NCBI GenBank assembly: GCA_964593905.1
Contig: CAZQLE010000162.1
Location: 1-9,265, forward strand
Source of the DNA: CAZQLE01 sp964593905
GTDB lineage: Bacteria; Chloroflexota; Anaerolineae; Anaerolineales; Anaerolineaceae
Reading direction: 5' to 3'
DNA: 9,265 nucleotides
The stretch's first letter is position 1. Every line of letters begins with the position of its first letter. Positions 1 to 5,410 of the stretch are shown piece after piece. The translations under genes were made by a program, and so were the position numbers. Below the pieces are notes generated by a model, which was not told where the DNA came from, made no database searches, and was given only the letters and a program-made list of their open reading frames with translations.

Positions 1-20
1 TATTCATCCACCGAGACCCT

Positions 21-455
21 CTATTGCGACTGGAACTGGCTGACAATTCCGCCGCTGCCGCCGCGCTGCGACGACTGGCGGTGAATTTCTTCGGCAGAGA
101 TTTCTTCGACCGCCGGGGTAAAGACCGGCAGCAGCAGCATCTGACCAATGGCATCTCCGGCGCGAATCTCCAATGGCCGGCTAAACGGGTTGACCACTTT
201 CACCAGGATCTCACCCTGATAGCCGGCATCCACCACCCCGGCCCCCAGCAAATGATCATTCTTACCCTTGGGCTTAATCAGCGCCACCATCCCCTGGGGC
301 ACTTCAACCGTCACCCCGGTGGGCACAATGGCCGTCGAGTGGGGCGGCAGGGTGGCCGCTGCTACGGCATATAAATCCAGGCCGGCATCCGCCGGGTGTT
401 TGCGGGTGGGCAGTCGGGCGTCATCGCGCAAACGGGCAATTCGGATGGTTTGCAT
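21..455 (-). CDS. dut: dUTP diphosphatase (dUTPase), divergent motifs
   Basis: Trimeric-type dUTPase, 144 aa, a normal length for the family. It hydrolyses dUTP to dUMP and pyrophosphate in the cytoplasm, keeping uracil out of DNA and supplying dUMP for dTMP synthesis. Seen directly: motif 1 AGLDLYA at residues 24-30; motif 3 GVVDAGYQGE at 73-82 with the presumed catalytic Asp76; motif 4 RAGDAIGQ at 98-105; and a C-terminal glycine-rich arm RGGSGG at 131-136 (motif 5). Motif 2, normally PRSG in this family, reads KPKGKN at 61-66, and the arm lacks the usual aromatic that stacks on the uracil. The ATG at 455 has AAGGAG (465-471 region on the complement) 9 nt upstream, which supports this start. 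It is the last gene of the left minus-strand block, 87 bp after the HEPN-like gene. A dCTP deaminase/dUTPase relative is the alternative, but the motif order favours dUTPase. Confidence 0.9.
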   Translation of the reverse strand: MQTIRIARLRDDARLPTRKHPADAGLDLYAVAAATLPPHSTAIVPTGVTVEVPQGMVALIKPKGKNDHLLGAGVVDAGYQGEILVKVVNPFSRPLEIRAGDAIGQMLLLPVFTPAVEEISAEEIHRQSSQRGGSGGIVSQFQSQ

Positions 456-486
456 ATGGTTAAGTCTCCTTCTACAGATAAACGGC

Positions 487-507
487 TTTCTCCGGCCAGC
501 GGAGAGA
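487..507 (-). other. Short hairpin between HEPN-like gene and dut
   Basis: Inverted repeat TCTCCG (489-494) and CGGAGA (500-505) with a 5-nt loop, in the 87-bp gap before dut. No T-run follows on the minus strand, so it is not a standard intrinsic terminator. It could be an mRNA processing or stability hairpin ahead of dut, or chance in GC-rich sequence. Confidence 0.3.
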
Positions 508-542
508 ATTCGCGGCGCTTCTGCTCTGGCAGCCTGACCCGC

Positions 543-1124
543 TTAGACCAGCCAGCCAAAAACTGTATTCAGAATGCCAATGGAGGTGAGCACCAGATGG
601 CGGTCGTGGTTGGTTTGCGCATCGGGCAGGCTGAGGCGTTTATCGCCGTGAAACAGATTGCAGCGCACCTGATACACCAATCGCAGCAGCGCCGCCATTT
701 CGGTGCGGTCCCATTCCATCACCTCCACCTCACGGCACATGCTGTATTTACCACGGCGGCAGAACAACCGATCCACGCAGCAAAACGGGTAAGCGGGCTG
801 CAACTGCATCTGGCGCCGCAAAAAGATGCTGGCCGACTTCACCCAGCGGTTGGGACGCAGCAAACTGCGGCGCGGCACAATATCGCTGCCGATGCATTCC
901 AGATGCAGCAGTTCGGCGGCCAGCGGGGTGATCTCAGGCCAGTAGGCCATCAGATCATCCCCCACCCCCAGCACACGCTGGGTCTCCTGTTCATCGCGGC
1001 GCAGTTCGTTATAAACGCGGTTAAACGCGATCCAGCAAATCATAAAACGGGTGTATTCATCTGGCAGGCGAAATCCCTGACGAATTGCACGCAATTCGGA
1101 GCGGGTTTGTTCAGTGAGCGGCAT
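543..1124 (-). CDS. HEPN-like protein with R-x4-H motif
   Basis: A 193-aa protein that I place with HEPN-type (Apea/MAE-like) proteins. Seen: an N-terminal helical part with FMICWIAFNRVY at residues 27-38, and a C-terminal segment YQVRCNLFHGDK at 151-162 giving Arg154-x4-His159, followed by a helix ending in ILNTVFGW. Known of the superfamily: the R-x4-6-H motif forms the RNase active site in many HEPN dimers, including toxins and CRISPR effectors. In the canonical motif the residue after Arg is usually polar (N, D or H); here it is Cys, so activity is uncertain. Three Cys (115, 116, 122) lie mid-protein without an obvious metal motif. The ATG at 1124 has GGAGGA (1131-1136) 6 nt upstream. The gene lies 27 bp after the methyltransferase and 87 bp before dut, so cotranscription is likely. 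No partner antitoxin of the MNT type is visible. RNase function is inference. Confidence 0.7.
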   Translation of the reverse strand: MPLTEQTRSELRAIRQGFRLPDEYTRFMICWIAFNRVYNELRRDEQETQRVLGVGDDLMAYWPEITPLAAELLHLECIGSDIVPRRSLLRPNRWVKSASIFLRRQMQLQPAYPFCCVDRLFCRRGKYSMCREVEVMEWDRTEMAALLRLVYQVRCNLFHGDKRLSLPDAQTNHDRHLVLTSIGILNTVFGWLV

Positions 1125-1151
1125 CCAGGTTCCTCCGAAAAAGCAGGCCGG

Positions 1152-1841
1152 CTAGGGCGCGGGTTTTTGAACCAGCCAGTGCAGGGTAAAGTGATCGGCC
1201 TCTTCTGCCAGGGTGACAAAACCGGCGGTCAGCAGCCAGTCGCGCACGCGCGGTGCGGCGGGAAAATATCGATACCCGTCTTCATCCAAAAACTCACCGG
1301 GCAAAACCGGCCAATCGAGCGCCACGGCGCGGCGGTAGGCTTCTTCCAAACGATCGGGGGCCGCAACAGGCAGGGTGAAATAAAGCACTCCCCCGGCCGC
1401 AAGCGCTGCGTAAAAATTCGAGAGCACCCGCACCCAGTCTTCGGGGAAGATATTCTCCATCGCATTCACACAGATCGCCCCTTCAAAGGCATCTTCCCAG
1501 GCAATTTCTTGCAGGCTGAGCCGCGCCGCTATAACGCGCGGGTGAAGCTTCATTACATAGGCAATCACAGCCGCCGACTGGTCCACGCCGGTCACCTGAC
1601 AGCCGCCTTCCAGCAGCAAATCCCAGGCGCGGCCGGCCCCGCAGGCCGCATCCAACACCCGGCGCGGCGGCTTTAAATGACTTAAAAAGCGGCGCAAAAA
1701 AGCCACCTGCAATTCCGACAACGCCTCATCTGGCATAAGGTCAGAAAAGGCAGTATACAGACGTTCAGTTCGTTCTTCGCTCAGACGGCGCTGTTCGCGC
1801 AGCCAGGCAGTGCGGTCCGAAAGGGTAAATTTCATCGTCAT
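1152..1841 (-). CDS. Class I SAM-dependent methyltransferase
   Basis: A 229-aa methyltransferase with a Rossmann-type SAM-binding domain; substrate unknown. Seen: motif I VLDAACGAGRAW at residues 62-73; the acidic end of strand 2 at GVDQS (Asp87), expected to hold the SAM ribose; a motif around 119-133 (FEGAICVNAMENIF), where the family positions catalytic-loop residues; and LAAGGVLYFTLP at 147-158 as motif III. An N-terminal helical stretch (1-50) precedes the domain. The start is ATG at 1841, overlapping the TGA of the upstream broken gene as ATGA, an arrangement typical of translational coupling. A second ATG two codons in (1835) cannot be excluded, as neither has a strong Shine-Dalgarno site. 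With its natural upstream partner frameshifted, coupling may now be impaired. The class is certain, but whether it acts on a small molecule, RNA or protein cannot be told. Confidence 0.88.
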   Translation of the reverse strand: MTMKFTLSDRTAWLREQRRLSEERTERLYTAFSDLMPDEALSELQVAFLRRFLSHLKPPRRVLDAACGAGRAWDLLLEGGCQVTGVDQSAAVIAYVMKLHPRVIAARLSLQEIAWEDAFEGAICVNAMENIFPEDWVRVLSNFYAALAAGGVLYFTLPVAAPDRLEEAYRRAVALDWPVLPGEFLDEDGYRYFPAAPRVRDWLLTAGFVTLAEEADHFTLHWLVQKPAP

Positions 1842-2144
1842 TTCTCAGATCTGCCGGGGCAGAGAAGTTGAGGCGAAGAGCCCGGAATTCGCTCCAGCAA
1901 ACCACGCGCCTCAAGATCCAGCTTAACCGTGGTCCTATATCCGCCAATTGCGCCCACCCAGATGCATTCCTGAGGGGGGAAGTGTTCTTCAACCGCCTGA
2001 GCAAGGTTTTTAACCAGACAGTTGTGAAGCAACAGCGGCCAAAATAACCCGTTGCACCGGTTCATACCGGCTGCGTAAAATGCGCGTACCCGTTTTTTGA
2101 GGATCGGGATTCAGACACAATACACGCTCATCCAGATCAGTCAT
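1838..2144 (-). pseudogene. Frameshifted small conserved gene (DUF6958-like)
   Basis: Two overlapping reading frames together make one roughly 101-aa protein. Frame A starts at ATG 2144 with GGAGG (2150-2154) 5 nt upstream and encodes 44 residues (MTDLDERVLCLNPDPQKTG..., then RYEPVQRVILAAVASQ) before a TAA at 2010-2012. Frame B, open from about 2065 to the TGA at 1838, continues with LVKNLAQAVEEHF and then TTVKLDLEARGLLERIPGS. This N- and C-terminal pair matches my memory of a small family in which a pattern of basic residues plus Y..V..AIL is followed by a (S/T)VKLDLEAR..IER.P signature; I recall it as DUF6958, number unverified. The span of 307 nt is one base over 102 codons, so a single extra base near 2012-2040 explains the break. 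The end of frame B overlaps the methyltransferase start by 4 nt, so the intact gene was the first of a coupled pair. It is either a real decay event or a sequencing/assembly error. Confidence 0.72.
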
Positions 2145-2171
2145 CGCCACCTCCATAACCCGGTCTACCGA

Positions 2172-2306
2172 TCATGGCAGTTCGGCGAATAACAGGTAAC
2201 TGCCCGGCAATTCTTTGAGGCGCTTCAGGGTTTCACCCCTTCGGTCCGGGTAGTCATACAACGCTACCTTTATCTTATCATACCCGGCAAAACCCGGTTG
2301 TGGAAC
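2172..2306 (-). other. Unassigned open stretch after holB, possible gene remnant
   Basis: Between the holB stop and the frameshifted gene, one minus-strand frame is open for 44 codons from a TGA at 2307-2309 to a TGA at 2172-2174. It has no ATG or GTG; TTG at codon 16 of the open stretch is the only possible start. The translation includes YDYPDRRGETLKRLKELPG then SYLLFAELP, which looks protein-like, with a charged helix. I do not recognise it. It may be the decayed end of a gene or a chance open frame. Apart from a direct repeat CCCGG-caaaa-CCCGG at 2283-2297 I see nothing else in this gap, and no convincing terminator for holB. Confidence 0.2.
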
Positions 2307-2313
2307 TCAATGG

Positions 2314-3309
2314 TCAGCGCAGCCGCGGCCAATCTAGCAGAAGCACTTCGGTTTGCAGACGGGCGTTGATGTTGGCGTCCAGCCGGGCAACCGCCGTCTC
2401 GAGCGCCATCGCACACTCGCGTGCAGTGGTCGGGTCGATCTCATCGGCCAGGCGTTCCACCTCACCCGCCAGACGCAGGTTCACCAGCGGGGTCTGCGCC
2501 CCACACGAGACGATCAACACATCCCGCCAGAAAGACAGCCACACCTGATACAACTCGCGCAGCAGCTCGCGGTCGGGCTTTTTGGTGATGCTCTCGGCAA
2601 AGGCAAAACGCTCGCGCAGCGGGCTGCGCAGCAGGCGCAGTGCCTCGTCTGCCCACGACTGGCGTTTTTCCAGCGCTTCGGGGTTCTGGTGGTAGCGCAA
2701 TGCCGCCCCCACCCGTCCGCCCGAAAGGTGCGCCAGGGTTTGCGCTTCAGCGCCGGGCAGCGACCAGCGTGTTTGCAGCGCCTGCGCCAGCCCGTCCAGC
2801 GCCAGCGGGCGCAGCCGCAGCACCTCGCAGCGCGAAACAATGGTCGGCAGCAGCGCATCTGGCGCATCGGCGGTTAGCAGCAGCACGGCCCGCTCGGCCG
2901 GTTCTTCGAGGGTCTTCAACAGCGCATTTTGCGCCGCAGGGTTGGCTTCTTGAAAGCGCAGCAGCAGCGCCACGCGGTAAGCCGCCTGGTAAGGCGAAAA
3001 AGACAGCGCATGGGTCACCTCGCGCACCTGCTCCACCTTAAAGGTGCCGCCCACCGTCTCGGCCTGGGCAAGCACCAGGTCGGGGTGCTGCATGCGCTCA
3101 ATCTGCTGACAGGTGCGGCAGCTTAAGCAGGGCTGGCCGGGTTCGGGCGGTTGGGTGCAGTTGAGCGCCTGCGCAAAACGCAGCGCCAGTGTGCGCCGCC
3201 CAATGCCGGGCGGGCCGGCAAACAGGTAGGCATGGCGCACCTCGCCGTGGGCAATGTGCCGGGCCAGCAGCTTGGCCGCCCATTCGTGTCCGGTGATGTT
3301 CCAATCCAT
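2314..3309 (-). CDS. holB: DNA polymerase III delta-prime subunit
   Basis: A 331-aa AAA+ clamp-loader protein. With the gamma/tau and delta subunits it opens the beta sliding clamp and loads it on primed DNA. Seen: a P-loop-like GPPGIGRRT at residues 32-40; a zinc-binding module with Cys51, Cys61, Cys64 and Cys67; the segment ALLLRFQEANPAAQ then NALLKTLEEP (114-137) in place of the Walker B region; and sensor-1 and SRC motifs at LLLTADAPDALLPTIVSRC (143-161), where the Arg160 finger contacts the neighbouring subunit. The P-loop lysine is replaced by Arg38 and the DEA box by QEA. This fits the known delta-prime role as a non-hydrolysing stator. The ATG at 3309 lacks a well-placed Shine-Dalgarno site, and a TACAAT box lies 6 nt upstream, so a leaderless mRNA is possible. 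DnaX is excluded by length and by the degenerate Walker motifs. Confidence 0.9.
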   Translation of the reverse strand: MDWNITGHEWAAKLLARHIAHGEVRHAYLFAGPPGIGRRTLALRFAQALNCTQPPEPGQPCLSCRTCQQIERMQHPDLVLAQAETVGGTFKVEQVREVTHALSFSPYQAAYRVALLLRFQEANPAAQNALLKTLEEPAERAVLLLTADAPDALLPTIVSRCEVLRLRPLALDGLAQALQTRWSLPGAEAQTLAHLSGGRVGAALRYHQNPEALEKRQSWADEALRLLRSPLRERFAFAESITKKPDRELLRELYQVWLSFWRDVLIVSCGAQTPLVNLRLAGEVERLADEIDPTTARECAMALETAVARLDANINARLQTEVLLLDWPRLR

Positions 3310-3315
3310 GCGGTT

Positions 3316-3321
3316 ATTGTA
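3316..3321 (-). promoter_or_regulatory. Candidate -10 box of holB (leaderless geometry)
   Basis: On the minus strand GATACAAT ends 6 nt before the holB ATG, so the A of the start codon is the 7th base after the hexamer, the usual transcription start. No clear -35 is seen. The only upstream Shine-Dalgarno-like AGGA overlaps this box and would be absent from such a transcript. Confidence 0.4.
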
Positions 3322-3367
3322 TCCTAAGTGCCGGACACCAGATCATTTTCAGGCAATCAAAATACGA

Positions 3368-3384
3368 AGTTCTCTTCGAGAATT
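3368..3384 (-). terminator. Weak hairpin after the antitoxin gene
   Basis: Just past the antitoxin stop the minus strand reads AATTCTC-gaa-GAGAACT, a 7-bp stem with one G-T pair and a 3-nt loop. It is followed by a modestly T-rich CTTCGTATTTTGATT rather than a true U-tract. It may end the toxin-antitoxin transcript before holB. Confidence 0.35.
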
Positions 3385-3387
3385 ACT

Positions 3388-4386
3388 TTAGATATTTAAA
3401 TTAGCAGCATGAACAAATGAAATTATCTCCCGATTTTGCGTGGCAAGATAGGCTGGTTCCAAATGTGAAAATTCGACAATCCTTTTGCTGCTGAAATCTT
3501 TAAAATAGTCTTTTACCCATAACAGTGTCTGGATTTCAGCAAGAGATAACCCGGCCTGGCCTGGATCAACATCACAGGCAAAAAACTCTCCGCCACAATC
3601 CAGACTTAAATCCTCTTCTTTATGCAAAGTATGATCAATATTGAGTACACTCTCGTAAAGCAGCTCATACTGATCGGGAACAGGGCCAAATTGAAGGTGA
3701 GCATAACTCAATCCGGTGATCGAGGAGTGATAACGTTGGAAGTGTTTAAAATCAGCATAAAAGAATAACTTATTCAGTTTTGTTTTATAAACCCGATCCC
3801 CAAATACCAGAACCTTCATGGCTCCGATTATTTTTTGTAATGATGGTGTTTGAAAACCATTCAAAAGACTGGGGGTAAGAAGATGACGCCGGGTTGAGCG
3901 CATAAATATTAAGAACTGGTTATTTTCAATTTCGCTCCCAATCATTTGAAAGATTTGCTCCCTTTTCACCAGACCAATGATTTCAGGTTTTTGCTCGATC
4001 ATCCGCTGTAAATTTACAGGATCCAGCATCAACCGTAATATCGTATTGTGCGTTTCATCTTGTAAGGCGCCGTTCTCATATCGGCTAAGGGTTGCGCCGC
4101 CAAAACCCAACAGATCGCTCAACTCTTTTTGGGTTAGATTGTATTTTTCGCGAAAAGCACGAATTTCTTCGGGTTGCACCATCCCCTTACGACGGCGATA
4201 TTCGCGGTAAGCTACCGCAAGAGGATCATACGTTGGAGCAGGATGATCAAATTCCTCGCCGCATTCCTCACAGTGAAACCGGTCCACTTCCACCGGGATC
4301 AGTTCTTCTTTGACCTTTATTTCTTCGATCTTTTGGATGTGATCCAGTTCCGTTTCACGTTCGCAAATCGGGCAGAATCCCTTCAT
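3388..4386 (-). CDS. MqsA-like antitoxin with C-terminal Panacea (SocA/DUF4065-like) domain
   Basis: A 332-aa three-part antitoxin. Seen: an N-terminal YgiT/MqsA-type zinc finger with Cys5-x2-Cys8 and Cys39-x2-Cys42; a short linker, then a Xre-family helix-turn-helix at about 73-122 containing RAFREKYNLTQKELSDLLGF and the YENGALQDETHN segment that I associate with MqsA and Panacea-type antitoxins; and, after a linker (123-185), a Panacea/SocA-like domain at about 186-310 with the signature KTKLNKLFFYADF and QFGPVPDQY (201-240). Classic E. coli MqsA is only about 131 aa and ends after the HTH. Known: the zinc finger of MqsA binds toxin, the HTH represses the operon, and Panacea domains neutralise many unrelated toxins in other systems. 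Which part neutralises here is unknown. The ATG at 4386 has AAGGAG (4394-4399) 7 nt upstream. It lies 28 bp after the toxin, in mqsR-mqsA order. Sequence is AT-rich compared with holB and pcrA. Confidence 0.88.
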   Translation of the reverse strand: MKGFCPICERETELDHIQKIEEIKVKEELIPVEVDRFHCEECGEEFDHPAPTYDPLAVAYREYRRRKGMVQPEEIRAFREKYNLTQKELSDLLGFGGATLSRYENGALQDETHNTILRLMLDPVNLQRMIEQKPEIIGLVKREQIFQMIGSEIENNQFLIFMRSTRRHLLTPSLLNGFQTPSLQKIIGAMKVLVFGDRVYKTKLNKLFFYADFKHFQRYHSSITGLSYAHLQFGPVPDQYELLYESVLNIDHTLHKEEDLSLDCGGEFFACDVDPGQAGLSLAEIQTLLWVKDYFKDFSSKRIVEFSHLEPAYLATQNREIISFVHAANLNI

Positions 4387-4414
4387 AATTTTTCTCCTTT
4401 GTGTAAACGGCTGG

Positions 4415-4825
4415 TCACTTAAACGGATAAATTAACGTTTTTTCTGCCACATGAAACGAAAGGCATTTGGCCTTTCTGACCGTCTCAGTTTGCCCTTTGG
4501 GCTGGTACTCAACCAACTTCAACTTAATATAGATTTCGACACCAGCTATCATCTTTCCAAATTCCCAAACATCACCTGATTGATCATGGTCTGGCACCGG
4601 CCCGCGAAAATAATCTTCAACGGAAAGGGATAGGATCTCATTTCTCCGGTCGGTAAAGGTCAACCCTAATTGAAGCAGCGCCTGTGTATTTTTCTCACGT
4701 GGAACCACAAAAAGTTCATTTTGAGCCAGATCCTTAAACTGTTTTAAAAACTGGGCCACATTGTTTTTCAACGCTTCGTCCAATTCCACCCCCGGAACGG
4801 CTGTTTGATATTTGCTGCACTTCAT
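4415..4825 (-). CDS. MqsR-like toxin (probable RelE-fold mRNA interferase)
   Basis: A 136-aa protein resembling the MqsR toxin family, which has a RelE-like fold and cleaves mRNA. Seen: an N-terminal helical stretch (15-36); LGLTFTDRRNEILSLSVEDYF at 53-73, aligning by eye with the LGLDFDGMCNVI.GLSESDFY part of E. coli MqsR; DVWEFGK at 85-91; GVEIYIKLKL at 95-104, matching GQVYLKI; and CLSFHVAEKTLIYPF at 121-135, matching the end VSFKEK. Compared with the E. coli residues I recall as catalytic (K56, Q68, Y81, K96), the positions read Arg74, Glu88, Tyr99 and about His125, so the tyrosine is kept and the rest changed. It is about 38 residues longer than MqsR, mainly at the N-terminus. The only ATG (4825) has no Shine-Dalgarno site; GTG at codon 13 or TTG at codon 15 are alternatives that leave the conserved core intact. 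The antitoxin follows by 28 bp. Confidence 0.8.
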   Translation of the reverse strand: MKCSKYQTAVPGVELDEALKNNVAQFLKQFKDLAQNELFVVPREKNTQALLQLGLTFTDRRNEILSLSVEDYFRGPVPDHDQSGDVWEFGKMIAGVEIYIKLKLVEYQPKGQTETVRKAKCLSFHVAEKTLIYPFK

Positions 4826-4826
4826 T

Positions 4827-4854
4827 ATTTTATCATATGATAAATAAATGTCAA
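4827..4854 (-). promoter_or_regulatory. Candidate toxin-antitoxin promoter abutting the toxin start
   Basis: On the minus strand there is a perfect -35 TTGACA (4849-4854), a 16-bp spacer and TAAAAT (4827-4832), one base before the toxin ATG. A normal start 7 nt beyond the -10 would fall in codon 2, so this promoter would either make a shortened toxin mRNA or an antitoxin-only message. Another weak -10, TATAAA (4864-4869), lies further up and could give a leader of about 30 nt. Confidence 0.45.
4829..4844. promoter_or_regulatory. Perfect 16-bp palindrome, candidate antitoxin operator
   Basis: TTTATCATATGATAAA is identical on both strands and overlaps the spacer and -10 of the candidate toxin promoter, ending 4 nt before the toxin start codon. 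By analogy with MqsA and other HTH antitoxins it is the obvious operator for autoregulation. It does not resemble the AACCT/AGGTT operator of E. coli mqsRA. Confidence 0.6.
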
Positions 4855-4879
4855 TAAATTTATTTTATAATATTAATAT
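4853..4879. repeat. Two further AT-only palindromes in the divergent promoter region
   Basis: AATAAATTTATT (4853-4864) and ATATTAATAT (4870-4879) are perfect palindromes next to the 16-bp operator candidate. Their sequences differ from it, and short palindromes are expected in such AT-rich DNA, so a role as auxiliary operators is only possible. Confidence 0.3.
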
Positions 4880-4900
4880 CAAGTTAGATTTTTTTGGCGC

Positions 4901-4906
4901 TATAAT
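4901..4906 (+). promoter_or_regulatory. Candidate -10 box for the divergent unknown gene
   Basis: A consensus TATAAT lies 46 nt upstream of the ATG at 4953; the -35 region is weak. With the toxin promoter on the other strand it makes a divergent control region of about 125 bp. Confidence 0.45.
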
Positions 4907-4952
4907 GGTCAGTATCAATAGAAAATCACAAAGGTCTTAAATAGGAGGGAAA

Positions 4953-5330
4953 ATGACCAGGAAAGTGGTTAAATTAATTTCTAATGGGTCTTTTCACGGC
5001 AATGGTGATTATGACTGGTTTGAATATGAATTTGTGATCAATAATTTTGATGCGAACAGTGCATCTTTGCCATTTAAAGTAAGAATAAAAATCTCAGGCA
5101 CTTTGAGAGCTTGTTGGGGAAATGATCAAAGCAAAGAGGATCTGCAAAAAATCTTATTGCAGGTTGCAGAAGCGAAAATCAAGGAAACGATAAAAATCAC
5201 AGACTTGGAAATGAGTTTGGAAGCAGATTGTTTTGCGAAGTGTCCGTACGACCCGTCAGCCATCAAATCTCTTGAGGGGTATTATTTTGAATTTGATATT
5301 CCCCAAAAAATGGGGTTTGTCCCTGATTAA
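4953..5330 (+). CDS. Protein of unknown function, divergent from the toxin-antitoxin pair
   Basis: A 125-aa protein that I do not recognise. Seen: no signal peptide or membrane segment; a probable beta-rich start (VVKLIS, YEFVINNF, FKVRIKISGTL), a charged amphipathic helix at about 61-82, then a strand and a C-terminal YYFEFDIP. Three cysteines (54, 93, 97) do not form a clear metal site. The start is well supported: AGGAGG (4943-4948) lies 4 nt before ATG and a TATAAT box is further upstream. Base composition is as AT-rich as the toxin-antitoxin genes and unlike pcrA 98 bp downstream, so it probably arrived with them. It could be an accessory of the module, a separate cargo gene of the islet, or unrelated. 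No conserved catalytic pattern is visible. Confidence 0.7.
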   Translation: MTRKVVKLISNGSFHGNGDYDWFEYEFVINNFDANSASLPFKVRIKISGTLRACWGNDQSKEDLQKILLQVAEAKIKETIKITDLEMSLEADCFAKCPYDPSAIKSLEGYYFEFDIPQKMGFVPD

Positions 5331-5401
5331 CGTCCTAACCGGATCCCGATCCACCCAATTTTCCACATCACAATCGAGCTTTCGAGCATCCCCCGCCCCT
5401 G

Positions 5402-5410
5402 TGATACAAT
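5402..5410 (+). promoter_or_regulatory. Candidate extended -10 of pcrA
   Basis: TGATACAAT has the TGn extension plus TACAAT, ending 18 nt before the pcrA ATG. The -35 is poor, as often with extended -10 promoters. The predicted start near 5417 would leave a very short leader that begins at the GGAG ribosome binding site (5417-5420). Confidence 0.35.

Noticed and set aside
396..1676. Long plus-strand open frame of 426 codons
   Set aside because: It lies opposite the HEPN-like and methyltransferase genes, has a low-complexity His/Gln/Arg-rich translation, and no ribosome binding site or family motif. It is a GC-driven antisense frame.
2007..2030. Programmed ribosomal frameshift in the broken small gene
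   Set aside because: The site GGT-TAA-AAA would need a +1 slip of a glycine codon onto GTT, which is unfavourable, and there is no strong stimulatory signal. A simple indel or sequencing error is the better explanation.
4829..4879. The three AT palindromes as a repeat array or replication origin
   Set aside because: They differ in sequence and spacing, and there is no DnaA-box or iteron pattern. Only the 16-bp one is kept as a likely operator.
5333..5352. GGATC-cc-GATCC inverted repeat after the unknown gene as a terminator
   Set aside because: The loop would be only 2 nt and no T-run follows.
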